Below, piece by piece: positions 49,567 to 59,375 of a stretch of 64,000 bases of DNA. Within the stretch, counting starts at the first letter, position 1. Every line of letters begins with the position of its first letter. A program made the translations under genes and the position numbers. Under the pieces are notes generated by a model, which did no database searches, was not told the DNA's origin, and worked only from the letters and a program-made list of their open reading frames with translations. The DNA comes from Geosiphon pyriformis (lineage: Eukaryota > Glomeromycota > Glomeromycetes > Archaeosporales > Geosiphonaceae), in assembly GCA_016748015.1 (NCBI GenBank), contig JAAOMT010000529.1:131569-195568 (forward strand). The letters are read 5' to 3'.

Positions 49567-50451
49567 TGTTACTAAAGGTTTTTGGTTTTTTTTCTTGAAT
49601 GTTGTAAATGTCTGTTGGTTGCAAATTCACATTTTCTAGAAGTAGTTAAACCTCCAGTATTAAATTTATTTTCAAATTATTTCCTATAATTTGAACTGCT
49701 GGGCTTATAAGTGAAATGGCCAATTCCATGCCAGTTACTTTGTGTAGTTATGTTGTAGTAAACGTCAACTCTTTCTCAGGAATTGCTCATTTGAAAGCTC
49801 ACCAAAATATGTAGTTACTTTGCTGTAAAAGTCAACTCTTCTACAGAAATCTTGTCTGTAGACTACCTTAATGATTATAGTAAGAAAATAAAAGAAAATA
49901 AAAAAAATGTAAAAGAAATTGAATTCTGTCAAGGGAAACGTTTTCTATTCAGGCCTGGAGTCACTAACAGTTTACTGAAATTAGTAGCTAATCAATTTCA
50001 AAATGTTAGTTGGGTTTTGGGGATTTTCCAAGTGCAATAATTAAAGAATTTGGTTTTTCAAATTATTTGATATTTATTTCTTTTTGTGTGTGTAAGAATG
50101 GTTTTAAGTGATAAATCTAAAGTAAAATACATTTTTTTGAAGAAAAAAGCTCTTTTTTTATACAACTTGTTGTAATACTAGTCTATAAACTTGCACTTTT
50201 TCTCTTTGCTTAAATTTCGGCGAATTTCTGTAAATTTCAGCAAATTTTTGAATGTTACAAAGTTCAGAGTATTGTGTAATTTGATCATCTTACTTTCTGT
50301 TATACTAATTGGATTATTTAATTGAATCGTAATATGTGATAATTGATTAAATAATAAATAATAATTTGAAATGATATTAATATACTAATTAATTATAGGA
50401 ATTATAAGAGTAATTTTATGCTAATTAATAGCTAAAATTCTACTGGTAATA
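49567..50451 (-). repeat. Left (3') LTR of E1
   Basis: It starts TGTTACTAAAGG and ends CTGGTAATA, 885 bp. It includes a TTTTTTTATACAACTTGTTGTA-like promoter patch near 50155-50176, in which TACAAC/GTTGTA form an inverted repeat. It lacks about 100 bp of the GGCAAATTTCTGTAAATTT repeats present in the right LTR. The stop codon of ORF3 (50432-50434) lies inside it. Confidence 0.85.
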
Positions 50452-51139
50452 TAATCTCCTCCTCAAGACTGAGTTTCATCAAAGTCCAAGCACTATCTGT
50501 GATATTGAGATAATGATCCAAAATAATTGAAGTAATCTGGTCTGAAAATTGTTGAAATTTCAGTTCTGTGAGTTTGCCAATGTATTAGATTTTCATTGGT
50601 TGCAGTATTGGATTTTGTAGAATATTTTCACAAGTATTAAACAAATCATAGAGTCTAAAAGCTGCTTTAAGTTTGTAGCAAGTGTTTGTTGGTCCAGCTG
50701 CTGTTTTGAATTCATTATGAATTTGTTTTTGTATAGTTTCAGGAGTGAGATTTGTTGTTTCAAGTTCCAGTTTTTATTCATAAAGTGTCTTTCCAATGTG
50801 AAAGTATTTATAGATAGGGGTGTATTTATTGTTCTGTTCATTGAGAAGTAGTAGAAGTTTTTGTTGTATTGTAGTATTTGGTGGAATGTCAATAGGGGCA
50901 ATTAAAAGATTTTCTTCCAGTGCTTGCTTCAAAAGTCTTGGTAATCTATTTTCAAAGTGACTTCTTGTTTTTCTTCTATAGGAGTGATAGTTCTGTAAAT
51001 GATTTACTACTGAGGCTGTGGTTTTTTTCTGAATATAATTAATTTGACTTTTATTAATCGTTATGGATAAGTCAGGAAGTGTTTTCAAGACTAAAATTAA
51101 CTTTTGGGATATTTGTTGAATATTTCGGGGAATAATCAT
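50432..51139 (-). pseudogene. ORF3 of E1: 235-codon extra ORF after integrase
   Basis: The frame starts at ATG 51139 (MIIPRNIQQI) and ends with TAG at 50432, inside the LTR. It is interrupted in this copy by TAA after KTLYE and another after QPMKI. E3 has a counterpart of exactly the same 708 nt with the same start and end. The protein is helical and hydrophilic, with HLQNYHSYRRK, AAGPTNTCYKLKAAFRLYDL and LDHYLNITDSAWTLM, and has no membrane segment or signal peptide, so it is not env-like. The polypurine tract is part of the coding sequence (EEEI near the C-terminus). It is in the position of an accessory or envelope gene but belongs to no family I know. Confidence 0.65.
50455..50464 (-). 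promoter_or_regulatory. Polypurine tract of E1
   Basis: GAGGAGGAGA on the minus strand lies four bases before the LTR. The identical tract lies at the same place in E3 (61144-61153). Confidence 0.75.
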
Positions 51140-51285
51140 GATAAAATTGACTAATTATGAAAAGGGAGAATAAAGAAAATTATTTTTGGATATGGGGTTT
51201 TTATTTGTTTTTGGGTTTGTGTGTTTTTTGTAATTATTTATTATTTTTTTGTCTTTGTGTTTTTATTAAAAAATTATTGTAAAAT

Positions 51286-52671
51286 TTAAGTGTTCAAGTT
51301 TGGTTGTTGTTCTATTATAATTATTGGTTCTAAATTTCGGAAAATATCTTTAGGATTAATTAAAGAGGAATGTGTACCAATTTGTGGAATTAATGTTTTA
51401 GAATTGTTTCTGGAATGCTAGTGTTTCAATCTGTCTCCATGTGCAACTTTTGTTAGTATTTTATCATCAAGTCTTAACTTGTATAATCCATTGCCTAGAA
51501 TTTCGTGAATATAAAATGGTCCATCCCATTTGTTTTCAAATTTTTCACTCCATTGTTTTTCAGCCTTAGTTCTGTGTAAGAAAACTTTATTTTCAACTTT
51601 AAATTTGTTGGTTATGGGTGGTAATTTGTTGTCATGTTTTTTTTTTTGTTGAGCTTGAGAGTGTTCAATATGAGTTGCTGCTATTCTTCTTTTTTCTTCC
51701 AGTATACTGAGAAGAGTATAGGCTCTTTTTTGGAGTGTTTCTTGAAAGTTTTCTTTATTGATTGGTTGCACTGGATATGTTTCTACTGTGAAATTAATTG
51801 GTAATGTTGCTGTCCTTCCATAAATAAGGTCAAATGGTATGTGTTTTATAGTATCTTGTTTTAGTGTTCTGTATGCTAGTAATACTGATGGAATAAAGAT
51901 ATCCCATTTCTGTTTAAAATCTGTTGAGACTTTGGCCAATGATTCACACAATATTCTGTTGAAATGTTCTACAAATTCATTTGTTTGAGAGTGATAAGAC
52001 GATAATAAAGGTCTTTTGACATTGAATTTTTCACAAATTTCTTGTATTAAGTTGTTCACAAAATGTGTTCCTTGATCAGATAAGAGTTTAATTGGACATC
52101 CATGTCTACAAATAATGTCTTCATAGATGAAATTTGCTACTGATTTTGCATCTGCTCTTTGGATGGCTCTAGCTTTAGGCCATTTGGTAAGATAATCTAC
52201 TGCTACTGCAATATAGTGATTTCCTTGAGTTGTGATAGGTAATGGTCTGACTAAATCAATTCCAACTCTGGCAAACAGTTGTCCAACTTTAATTGGATTT
52301 AAAGGTTTTGTGGGGCGAGTTCTTCCTTTTCTTTGACAACTATCACAAGATTCTACATATTGTTAAATGTTTTTTTGCATGTGAGGCCAAAAATAATGTT
52401 CAAGAGTTCTTTGAATTGTTCCATCTCTTCCCAAGTGTGCTGAAGACGAATTTGTATACATGTTATATAAAATTGTTTCTTTTTTATTTTTCTGTACTAA
52501 TCTGAGTGGTTGGTTTGGGTTTTTACAATTTTTGTAATAGATTTTGTTGTGGTGTATAAAATATTGTTTGGATTGGTATTGTAATTGATGTTTTTCACTT
52601 GAAAACCAATTTTTTGGCATGGTAAGAGTCTCCAAATAGTTTTTGATGTTGTTGTAGTTTTTTGGATCCAT
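51286..52671 (-). pseudogene. Integrase of E1
   Basis: 1386 nt from ATG 52671 (MDPKNYNNIK) to TAA at 51286; E3 has the same length and ends. In order: HLGRDGTIQRTLEHYFWPHM, then CDSCQRKGR (HHCC finger), VGIDLV (Asp), LLSDQGTHFVN (Asp), HSQTNEFVEHFNR (Glu), then a chromatin/DNA-binding C-terminal part with VFLHRTKAEKQW and LGNGLYKLRLDD. Only about two in-frame stops are present (after MQKNI and DRLKH), so this is one of the least damaged genes. Its frame is -1 relative to RNase H, and the same frame is open upstream of the ATG back to a TAG about 25 nt before the RNase H stop. Confidence 0.82.
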
Positions 52672-52727
52672 TGTTGTTGATTTTGTTGTTTGTTCTGCTG
52701 TTAAGTTTGTTGGTGTTAATGTTGGTA

Positions 52728-53214
52728 TTAATATTGTCTTATTCTTGAAAGACTATCAACATTGGTGTGTAGTTTTCCTGGTTTGTGATGTACAATGTAT
52801 CTGTAATCTGCTAGGAAGTCATTCCATCGAGACTGTTTGGCACTTTGTTCAGTTTTTTTTTTATTAAGCCATTTGAGGCCAATATTGTCAGTTATTATGT
52901 CAAATTCTTTTCCATTCTTCAGATATTGTTGAAAATGTTTAAGAGCCCAGATGACTGCAGCAGCTTCCAATTCAGTTGAGCCATATTTGAGTTCTGTTGA
53001 CTTGAGTGTTCTGCTGGCATAGACAATAACTTGTTCCTGGTTATTTTCATCTAATTGTGATAAGATAGCACCAAATGCTATGTGTAAAGCATCAGTGGCT
53101 AATTGGAATCATTTGTTAAAGTCTGAGTAAGCAAGAACTGGGGCTGTTGTCAATTTTGTTTTGAGAGTTTCAAAAGCTTTTTGTTGTTCTTTAGTTCATT
53201 TGTATGGCATGTTT
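52728..53214 (-). pseudogene. RNase H of E1
   Basis: LATDALHIAFGAILSQLDE (first Asp), VIVYASRTLKSTELKYGSTE (Glu), FDIITDNIGLKWL (second Asp), FLADYRYIVHHKPGKLHTNV and DSLSRIRQY before TAA at 52728. This is the standard Ty3 RNase H. It shares frame with RT. Two stops stand where E3 encodes Trp. Confidence 0.8.
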
Positions 53215-54170
53215 TTGTTGATAAGATAATTGAGTGATTTGACAATTTCTGAGAATTCTTTTATGAATTTTCAATAATAAAAGGCTAATCCTATAAATCT
53301 TCTTAGTTCTGTGGTATTTCTGGAGGTTTAAAAGTTTTTGACAGCACTGATTGTTCCTGGATTTGGTTTAACTCCATCTTTGCTTACAATGTGTCCAAGA
53401 AAGATTAAGCTTGTTTTTCCAAAGTAACATTTCTCAATGTTTAACTTTAATCCTGCTTTCCGTAATCATTGAAAAACTTCTTACAGGTGAATGAGGTGGG
53501 CTTCAAAGCTTGGTGAGTATATATCAATATCATCAAGATAGACAACTACTGATTGCCACAAGAGCCCTTCATATACAACATTTATAAGTTGCTGAAATGT
53601 TGTTGGTGCATTGCAAAGTCTAAAAGGCATAACATTAAACTCATAATTTTTTCTTTGAGTGGTGAATGCTGTTTTGGGTCTATTTTTTGGATTTATTTCG
53701 ACTTGTCAGTATCCACTTTCCAGGTTTAAAGTTGAGAAGAACTTGGCTTTTCCTAGAGCATCTAGCATGTCATCAATTCTTGGAAGAGAGTAGACATTTC
53801 CAATTGTAACACTATTTAGTTGTCTATAATCAACACAGAATCTGATTTTTCCGTTTTTCTTTTTAACTAAAACTACTAGTGAGGCCCAAGGACTTCTTAA
53901 TGATTAAATCAATCCGTTATTGAGCATTCTTTGGACCTCTTCTCTGATGAATTGGTGGTTGGCAGGTGGCACTTGATAAGCTTGTTAACATTTTGTTGGA
54001 GCATCTCTTGTATGGATCTGATGTTGAACAATGTCTGTTTTTCCAAGGTTATTGTTGTCTTTTGCAAATATATCTGCAAATTCAGCTATCAATTGTTTCA
54101 ATTGTCTTTGTTGTTGAGGTTCTAAGGGACCCATATTAATTTGAGAGAGTTTTTCTTCCAAAATGTGGTA
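53215..54170 (-). pseudogene. Reverse transcriptase of E1
   Basis: RT blocks in order: FIREEVQRMLNNGLI, WASLVVLVKKKNGKIRFCVDY, LNSVTIGNVYSLPRIDDML, FSTLNLESGY, AFTTQRKNYEFNVMPFRLCN, the catalytic VVVYLDDIDIYS (YLDD codons at 53529-53540), and FLGHIVSKDGVKPNP. The catalytic Asp pair is intact, unlike in B. About eight stops interrupt the frame. Confidence 0.82.
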
Positions 54171-54209
54171 GTTTTTAGTGGTGGAAATGATATTTGGATT
54201 TGGAAGTAG

Positions 54210-54590
54210 AGTGTGCCTTACAATTTTGATGAAATTAGAAACAATTTAAGGGTTTTCATTTTGAAAAATATTGCTGTGTATGATTCCAATTTCTAATTTG
54301 TTTAATAAGACAATAGGGTAATTATTGGGGTTGTAGAATGTAACTCAAAATTTTTTCATTTCTTTAGGAATATAAACGTTTGGAATTGAAATTTTATGCT
54401 TTAAACAGATTTGTTCATTGGATTCAAAGATTTGTTGTGTAGTGGTGAGTTTTAAGCAAATGTAAATTTCGTGATGTTCTCCAAAAAGTGAAATGGTAAT
54501 TGGCTGAAGAAGTTGAAGAATCTGGTGAGATTCATTTTGTATTTTAAGGGTTATGTTTACTGGAATTGTAAATCGTCCAGTTAAAGAGTT
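54210..54590 (-). other. Extra beta-rich domain between dUTPase and RT of E1
   Basis: After the dUTPase the RT frame reads TGRFTIPVNITLKIQNES, then LFGEHHEIYICLK, VYIPKEMKKF and LNKLEIGIIHSNIF. Element B has the parallel text RIDVPVNMAEK, LYIPAKNHRHIKIFIYNN and TTIGYLTTKIEN in the same place. The strand pattern recalls a second dUTPase-like or protease-like barrel without its catalytic motifs. I cannot assign a function. Confidence 0.5.
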
Positions 54591-55180
54591 CCTCTTTCAC
54601 TTTTTCCCAATTGTTCTCTGTTGTTAACTGATTGTAGACCCGAAATATTAATTAAGAGTAGGTAAATTGCTTAAGCAATTTTTTTAGCATGTTCAATTTT
54701 GAATGGTTTGTCTGTCTCATTTTGTAACATGATGGTAATGTCTTCAGTGTATCCTGCATCTATAACTCCTCCTTTAATATTGATTCCTTTGCTTGCCAAT
54801 GATGATCTGGAGGCAATTTGAACTATTGCTCCTGGTGATATTTCAAGAGTAATTTTGAGATTGATTTTTGTCAAGAACTTTGGTTGGAGAACCAAAGTAT
54901 TTTTTCCTGAGTATCTTAGGTCATATCCAACATCAATTTTGTATGCTTTTTCTGGTCTGATTCCTTGACCATGGTTGTCAAAATATTTAAGTTGTAGAGA
55001 TAGTTGCTTTTCAAGAAGATAGATGGGGGTGGTTGGTAGTTCTTTTACTAGTTCAGATATTTCAAATTCAATTTCATTTTTATCATTCTCATCTGGCAGA
55101 GGAATGCTAAGAGCATAACATTCTAAACACCATTGGTCATCACAAGGCATAACACATTCTTTACACAATTGAATGTTCAT
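54590..55180 (-). pseudogene. Cys knuckle and dUTPase of E1
   Basis: From 55180: a knuckle C-x2-C-x3-C-x4-C-x2-C (LCKECVMPCDDQWCLEC), an acidic linker, then a trimeric dUTPase with DVGYDLR (motif 1, residues 83-89), ASRSSLASKG (motif 2) and GGVIDAGYTEDI (motif 3, catalytic Asp and Tyr present), and a shorter motif 4 region. One TAA follows KKIA; the frame then continues to NNREQLGKSERGT, the place of the glycine-rich motif 5, where a 10-nt deletion relative to D shifts the frame. It is well preserved up to that point. Location between protease and RT is unlike lentiviruses (after RNase H) and betaretroviruses (before protease). Confidence 0.82.
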
Positions 55181-55480
55181 TTGCTCTAATTATTGAATTT
55201 GAGCTTCTTTGGTCAGATATGTGTGGCTTGCAATTTGGTGGTAGGTTTCTACTTCATCTTCATAATTAAATCCAGCTAATTCTATGGTATACTCAATGTA
55301 TTCAGCTTCTTTTATTTGGTGGACATCTTTTTGGGTGGCTCCATTAATCAATGCTATTACTAGGTCAAAAATCATTTCAGCATCATAAGGGTAGTGGTAA
55401 AGTTTATTGAGAGCACTGTTGTATGCTGCATCAAATGGTATTCCTTTTCTGACTTTTTCCGAAATTAATAGAGCATATTG

Positions 55481-55714
55481 ACAGGTTTGATTACATACTC
55501 CTCCTCTTATTGCAACATCAATCCAGTTGTATTCTTCTGATAACATATCTTTACATGTAAGGCAAGATGTGTTGTCCCATTTTCCACTTTTTTTTGGAGA
55601 TCCAAATCGTTTTCTATGGCATGTTTTACAAAAGTAACAGGTATAAGTTTCATATTCCTCTTCTGGAGAAATACATGCTCTCATTGATGAAAGTTTTTTG
55701 TTGCAATCTTTGCA
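55481..55714 (-). other. Cys-rich (putative zinc) domain between protease and dUTPase of E1
   Basis: About 78 residues with paired cysteines: LKCKDCNKK, then MRAC, CYFCKTCHRKR, SCLTCKDM and VCNQTC. Four CxxC pairs plus further Cys and a His imply two or more zinc sites. Element B has a matching segment on the far side of E1 (59376-59740), with KKLSSIGVCC, FYCHSC and KWDNKPCLACG, so the domain is shared by two element families. Function is unknown; nucleic-acid binding is a guess. Confidence 0.6.
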
Positions 55715-55969
55715 TTTGAGTGGAATATAGGGTGGTTGTTTTCGTGGTTCTGGTATAGAATATCTAACTTTCTTCCATCCTCTTGATTCTTCAAAAATCT
55801 CTTGTTCTGTTTCTTCAGCCCAATTGGATGTTGATCCAAGAGCCATGTAGGTTTCAGTAAGTGGCATTTCTTTCTTCTCTTCAAATTCAAATACTAGGGC
55901 TTTTTCTGATTGTTTGTTAAAAGTACTACAAGTAGCAGATACTATGGTGTATTGTCTTTGGTATAAGAT

Positions 55970-56260
55970 TTTTAATTCCTGAGTTTCCCAGTCCAAGTTT
56001 GCATTGGCCTTAAAAAGCCAATTATTTCCGACTAGAGCTTGGTATTGGGGTGCATCCATAACAAGAACTTTAACTGGAATGGTGATTCCATCAATTGTAA
56101 AGGGGAAATCATCAATTTCTCTTACTGGAGTCTTCTTTATACCATCAGCTGTGACAATAACTGTTTGAGCTGGTCTGTCTACATTTTGTTTGAGTTGTTG
56201 CATCAGCTAGTAAGTGATAATACTTCCAGCTGATCCACTATCTAAGATTAAGTGAATGGG
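55970..56260 (-). pseudogene. Aspartic protease of E1
   Basis: The active-site motif LILDSGSAGSIITY is at about 56210-56251, followed after one stop by VTADGIKKTPVREI, then VKVLVMDAPQYQALVGNNWL, the closing strands of a retropepsin. It would cleave the Gag-Pol polyprotein. The frame is shared with gag and dUTPase; the only break is a TAG/TAA pair just after the motif. Confidence 0.78.
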
Positions 56261-56649
56261 TTTTCCTTTCATTGTAGCTTCTGTGTACATAGCAGTAATT
56301 GCTTTCTGTTCATTGACTGCTGCATTACTAAGCAGAAATGGTGATTCATTTGCTTCAAATTCAAATGGAAATATATCTGAAAGGTTGGCATTTTGGGCAA
56401 TTTGAGCTGGTGGAATAGTGTTGTTGGAAGGATTTAATCTAAGTGTTGCAACTTTACCTTCAGAAAATGCAAGTTGTTGAAAATTCGATTTCTCTGGTAT
56501 TGTAAGATAACTGGGTTGAGTGTGATAGTGATTGGGTCTTTGCTGACCAGAATTTCGGAAAACCAACTGGTTATTTGGATTAATTCTGTTGTTGTTATTC
56601 TGAAATTGATTTTGGGGTGTAAATTGGTTATGTTGAACCAATTTTTTTG

Positions 56650-58342
56650 CTGGTACTTGATATTGTTGAGTGGGTGGTATCTGATATTGCTGAATTGGTA
56701 AAGATTGCTAATATTGTTGTTGAATTAGTTATGGAGCTGGTTGATAATAGCTGTTTTGAATTTGTGGTCTTGGTGAATAATAAATTGGTGGTGGGGGTTG
56801 GTAATAAGATTGTTGTGATAAAGAGTAATATTGATTACTCCTGTTTTGTTGGTTTCTTTGTAATTTCCTACAATCTCGTTTTCAGTATCCTGGAATTCCA
56901 CAATAATGACAATTTTGAGGTTGGTTGTTGGATGGTGATCCAAAATTGTTTTGGTTGCATTATTGTGAGGGTTGATATCTTTGTGGTTGTTGTTGCTGTT
57001 GTTGTTGGTTTGTGAAGTAGCTTTCAACCTTTTTTGTGAGTTGATCTATTTTTTTTTTAGCTGCTGAACTGGTTTTTTCAATAGCTAGATTGACAAGTTT
57101 GGTGTGATTTGCTTCTTTCATTGCCATTTCATAGTTCTTTGCATGTCTAATGGCTGTTGCTAAATCTTCTGGAGCAAGTGAATGGACTTTTTTGATCAAT
57201 TTGTCTTTCAATTCTGCTATGAACTGATCCAGAATCTGAGCATTAGAATAGTATTTATTGGTTTCCAATTGTCGGATTCATCTAAGAAGTTTGTTAAATC
57301 TTCTAAGATAGGTCATAACAGTTTCAGATGTTTCTTGTTTGATATTGTGAAAGTGGTTTCTAAAAGTGATAGAAGTATTGTTGTTGGTAAATTGTTGTAA
57401 AAAAGCATCTTTGAATGTTTGCCAGTTTTCAAATGGTTCTTTTAAATTTTCAAACCATTTTTCTGCTGTTCTTTGGAGAAAGTAGGGAATTGCTTTAAGC
57501 ATTCTTGCTGTAATCCAACTATTTGTATCTCCTGCTTTTTGAACTTTGTCAAGCCATTCTTAAGGACTGGTATCATTGTTTTCACCAGTGAATTCTGGAA
57601 TTTTTGCAATATAAGCAGTTGTCATTTCTTCTTTATTTCCTGTGATTTCTTCTGGTTCTGATTCAGTTTTTTCACTTTTCAAGCTTTCTGAATGATTACT
57701 TTCGTTTTTCTGTAAGTAATCAATAATATTGGCACTTGTTGATATTGGTTCTTGTTGTTGAGTAGGATTTCTAGGTGACTGAAAATCTTCTGGTCTGGAG
57801 AAATGGTTAAGTGGTGAACTTGGTGTTTATGGTTGAACAAATGAAATTGGAAATGGTGTAATATAAAGTGGTAATTTGACACTGGTTCCTTGTTCAGATG
57901 TTTGCAAGTGTTTGGCAGTTGTCTTTGATAGTATTGGAGTGTTTGGAGTGGTTCTTGAGTATTGTTTTACTTTTTGTTTGCCTTTGTTGCTTGTCTCTGT
58001 TTCTGATTCAAAGTTAAAAGAGTATTTAGGCTGTACTGGGTATTTTTTTTCACAGTACTCAATAATATTAAAATTAAGTTCTTAGAAGTAAGTAGCAAGT
58101 GTTTCATTGTTCAGATCTTCTGTTCTCAATTGTGAATAATGTACTAAATTATTGTAGAAGTTGCTTCTAACTTCTGAAATGTTGTAGTTTCCAAAAAAAT
58201 AATTGTTGATGCAATTTTCAATATATTGGTATACTGATTTCTTGACAACTTCAATTCCGTCTGAGATGTTGAATCTTTGCTTGCAGTAGGTGTAAATTGA
58301 CTGATGATACTCTAGAGTTGTTGTGTCTGGTGTGGTCGCCAC
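56650..58342 (-). pseudogene. Gag of E1
   Basis: ATG 58342 starts MATTPDTTTLEY. A long polar region leads to the capsid-like Retrotrans_gag segment (AEKWFENLKEPFENW, FKDAFLQQF, TVMTYLRRFNKLLR), a Lys/Gln-rich spacer with a poly-Gln run, and a zinc knuckle CHYCGIPGYxKRDC (about 56880-56930) whose His reads Tyr by one C to T change. A Pro/Gln/Tyr-rich part follows. Gag stays in one frame with protease and dUTPase, with about seven stops, most of them TAA or TAG in Gln-rich text. Confidence 0.75.
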
Positions 58343-58367
58343 TTTGAATTTGTTGTTGCTGTATTAT

Positions 58368-58385
58368 TTCTGTGGGAGAGCACCA
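58368..58385 (-). promoter_or_regulatory. Primer-binding site of E1
   Basis: Two bases inside the 5' LTR the minus strand reads TGGTGCTCTCCCACAGAA. TGG matches a tRNA CCA end, and the rest would pair with an acceptor/T-arm end ...GGAGAGCACCA. I cannot name the tRNA. The spacing is normal for Ty3-type elements. Confidence 0.55.
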
Positions 58386-58387
58386 AA

Positions 58388-59375
58388 TGTTACTGGAGGT
58401 TTTTGGTCTCTTTTCTTGAATGTTTTAAATGTCTGTTGGTTGCAAATTCATATTTTCTAGAAGTAGTTGAACCTCCAGTACTGAATTTATCTTTAAATTA
58501 TTTCCTATAATTTGAACTGCTGGGCTTATAAGTGAAATGGCCAATTCCATGCCAGTTACTTTGTGTAGTTATGTTGTAGTAAACGTCAACTCTTTCCCAG
58601 AAATTGCTCATTTAGAAGCTCACCAAAATGTGTAGTTACTTTGCTGTAAAAGTCAACCTTTTTACAAAAATCTTGTCTGTAGACTACCTTAATGATTATA
58701 GTAAGAAAATAAAAGAAAATAAAAAAAATATAAAAGAAATTGAATTCTGTCAAGGGAAACGTTTTCTATCTAGGCCTGGAGTCACTAACAGTTTACTGAA
58801 ATTGGTAGCTAATCAATTTCAAAATGTTAATTGGGTTTTGGGGATTTTCCAAGTGCAATAATTAAAAAATTTGGTTTTTCAAATTATTTGATATTTATTT
58901 TTTTTTGTGTGTATAGGAATGGTTTTAAGTAATAAATCTAAAGTAAGATACATTTTCTTGAAGAAAAAAGCTTTTTTTTTATACAACTTGTTGTAGTACT
59001 AGTCTATGAACTTGCACTTTTTTTCTTTGCTCAAATTTTGGTGAACTAAAAATACATTTTGATGGACTACAAGTTATTTCGCTGAACTATTGATTAATTT
59101 GGATAAACTATTTATAATTTCGGTGAATTTCTTATAAATTTTGGCAAATTTCTGTAAATTTTGGCAAATTTTTGAATGTTACAAAGTTCAGGGTATTGTG
59201 TAATTTGATCATCCTACTTTCTGTTATACTAATTGGATTATTTAATTGAATTATGATATGTGATAATTGATTAAATAATAAATGATAATTTGAAATAATA
59301 TTAATATACTAATTAATTATAGGAATTATAAGGGTAATTTCATGCTAATTAATAGCTAAAATTCTACTGGTAATA
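58388..59375 (-). repeat. Right (5') LTR of E1
   Basis: It starts TGTTACTGGAGG and ends CTGGTAATA, 988 bp. It is nearly identical to the left LTR except for about 100 bp of extra imperfect repeats at 59040-59150 (units like GGCAAATTTCTGTAAATTT and GGTGAACTA). Confidence 0.85.

Larger units (their letters stand above)
49567..59375 (-). mobile_element. Complete Ty3-type LTR retrotransposon E1, inserted in element B
   Basis: About 9.8 kb with two LTRs (49567-50451 and 58388-59375), PBS, PPT and the domain order gag, protease, Cys-rich, knuckle-dUTPase, extra beta domain, RT, RNase H, integrase, ORF3, all on the minus strand. The RT-before-integrase order is that of Ty3/Metaviridae. Stops are scattered, mostly where E3 has Trp or the family has Gln or Arg. 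A 10-nt deletion after the dUTPase changes frame relative to D. The LTRs are near-identical apart from a roughly 100-bp tandem-repeat difference, so the insertion is young compared with D. Collinearity of B on both sides shows that E1 sits inside B. Confidence 0.88.

Noticed and set aside
50774-50901. Second overlapping ORF in the ORF3 region (50593-50901)
   Set aside because: Its counterpart in E3 exists only by shared sequence; the ORF3 frame has the equal length, shared ends and complementary stops, so the overlapping frame is taken as a shadow.
52705-52757. Canonical -1 slippery heptamer at the RNase H/integrase junction
   Set aside because: I looked for X XXY YYZ in the 25-nt overlap of E1 and E3; none is perfect in both, so no specific slip site is claimed.
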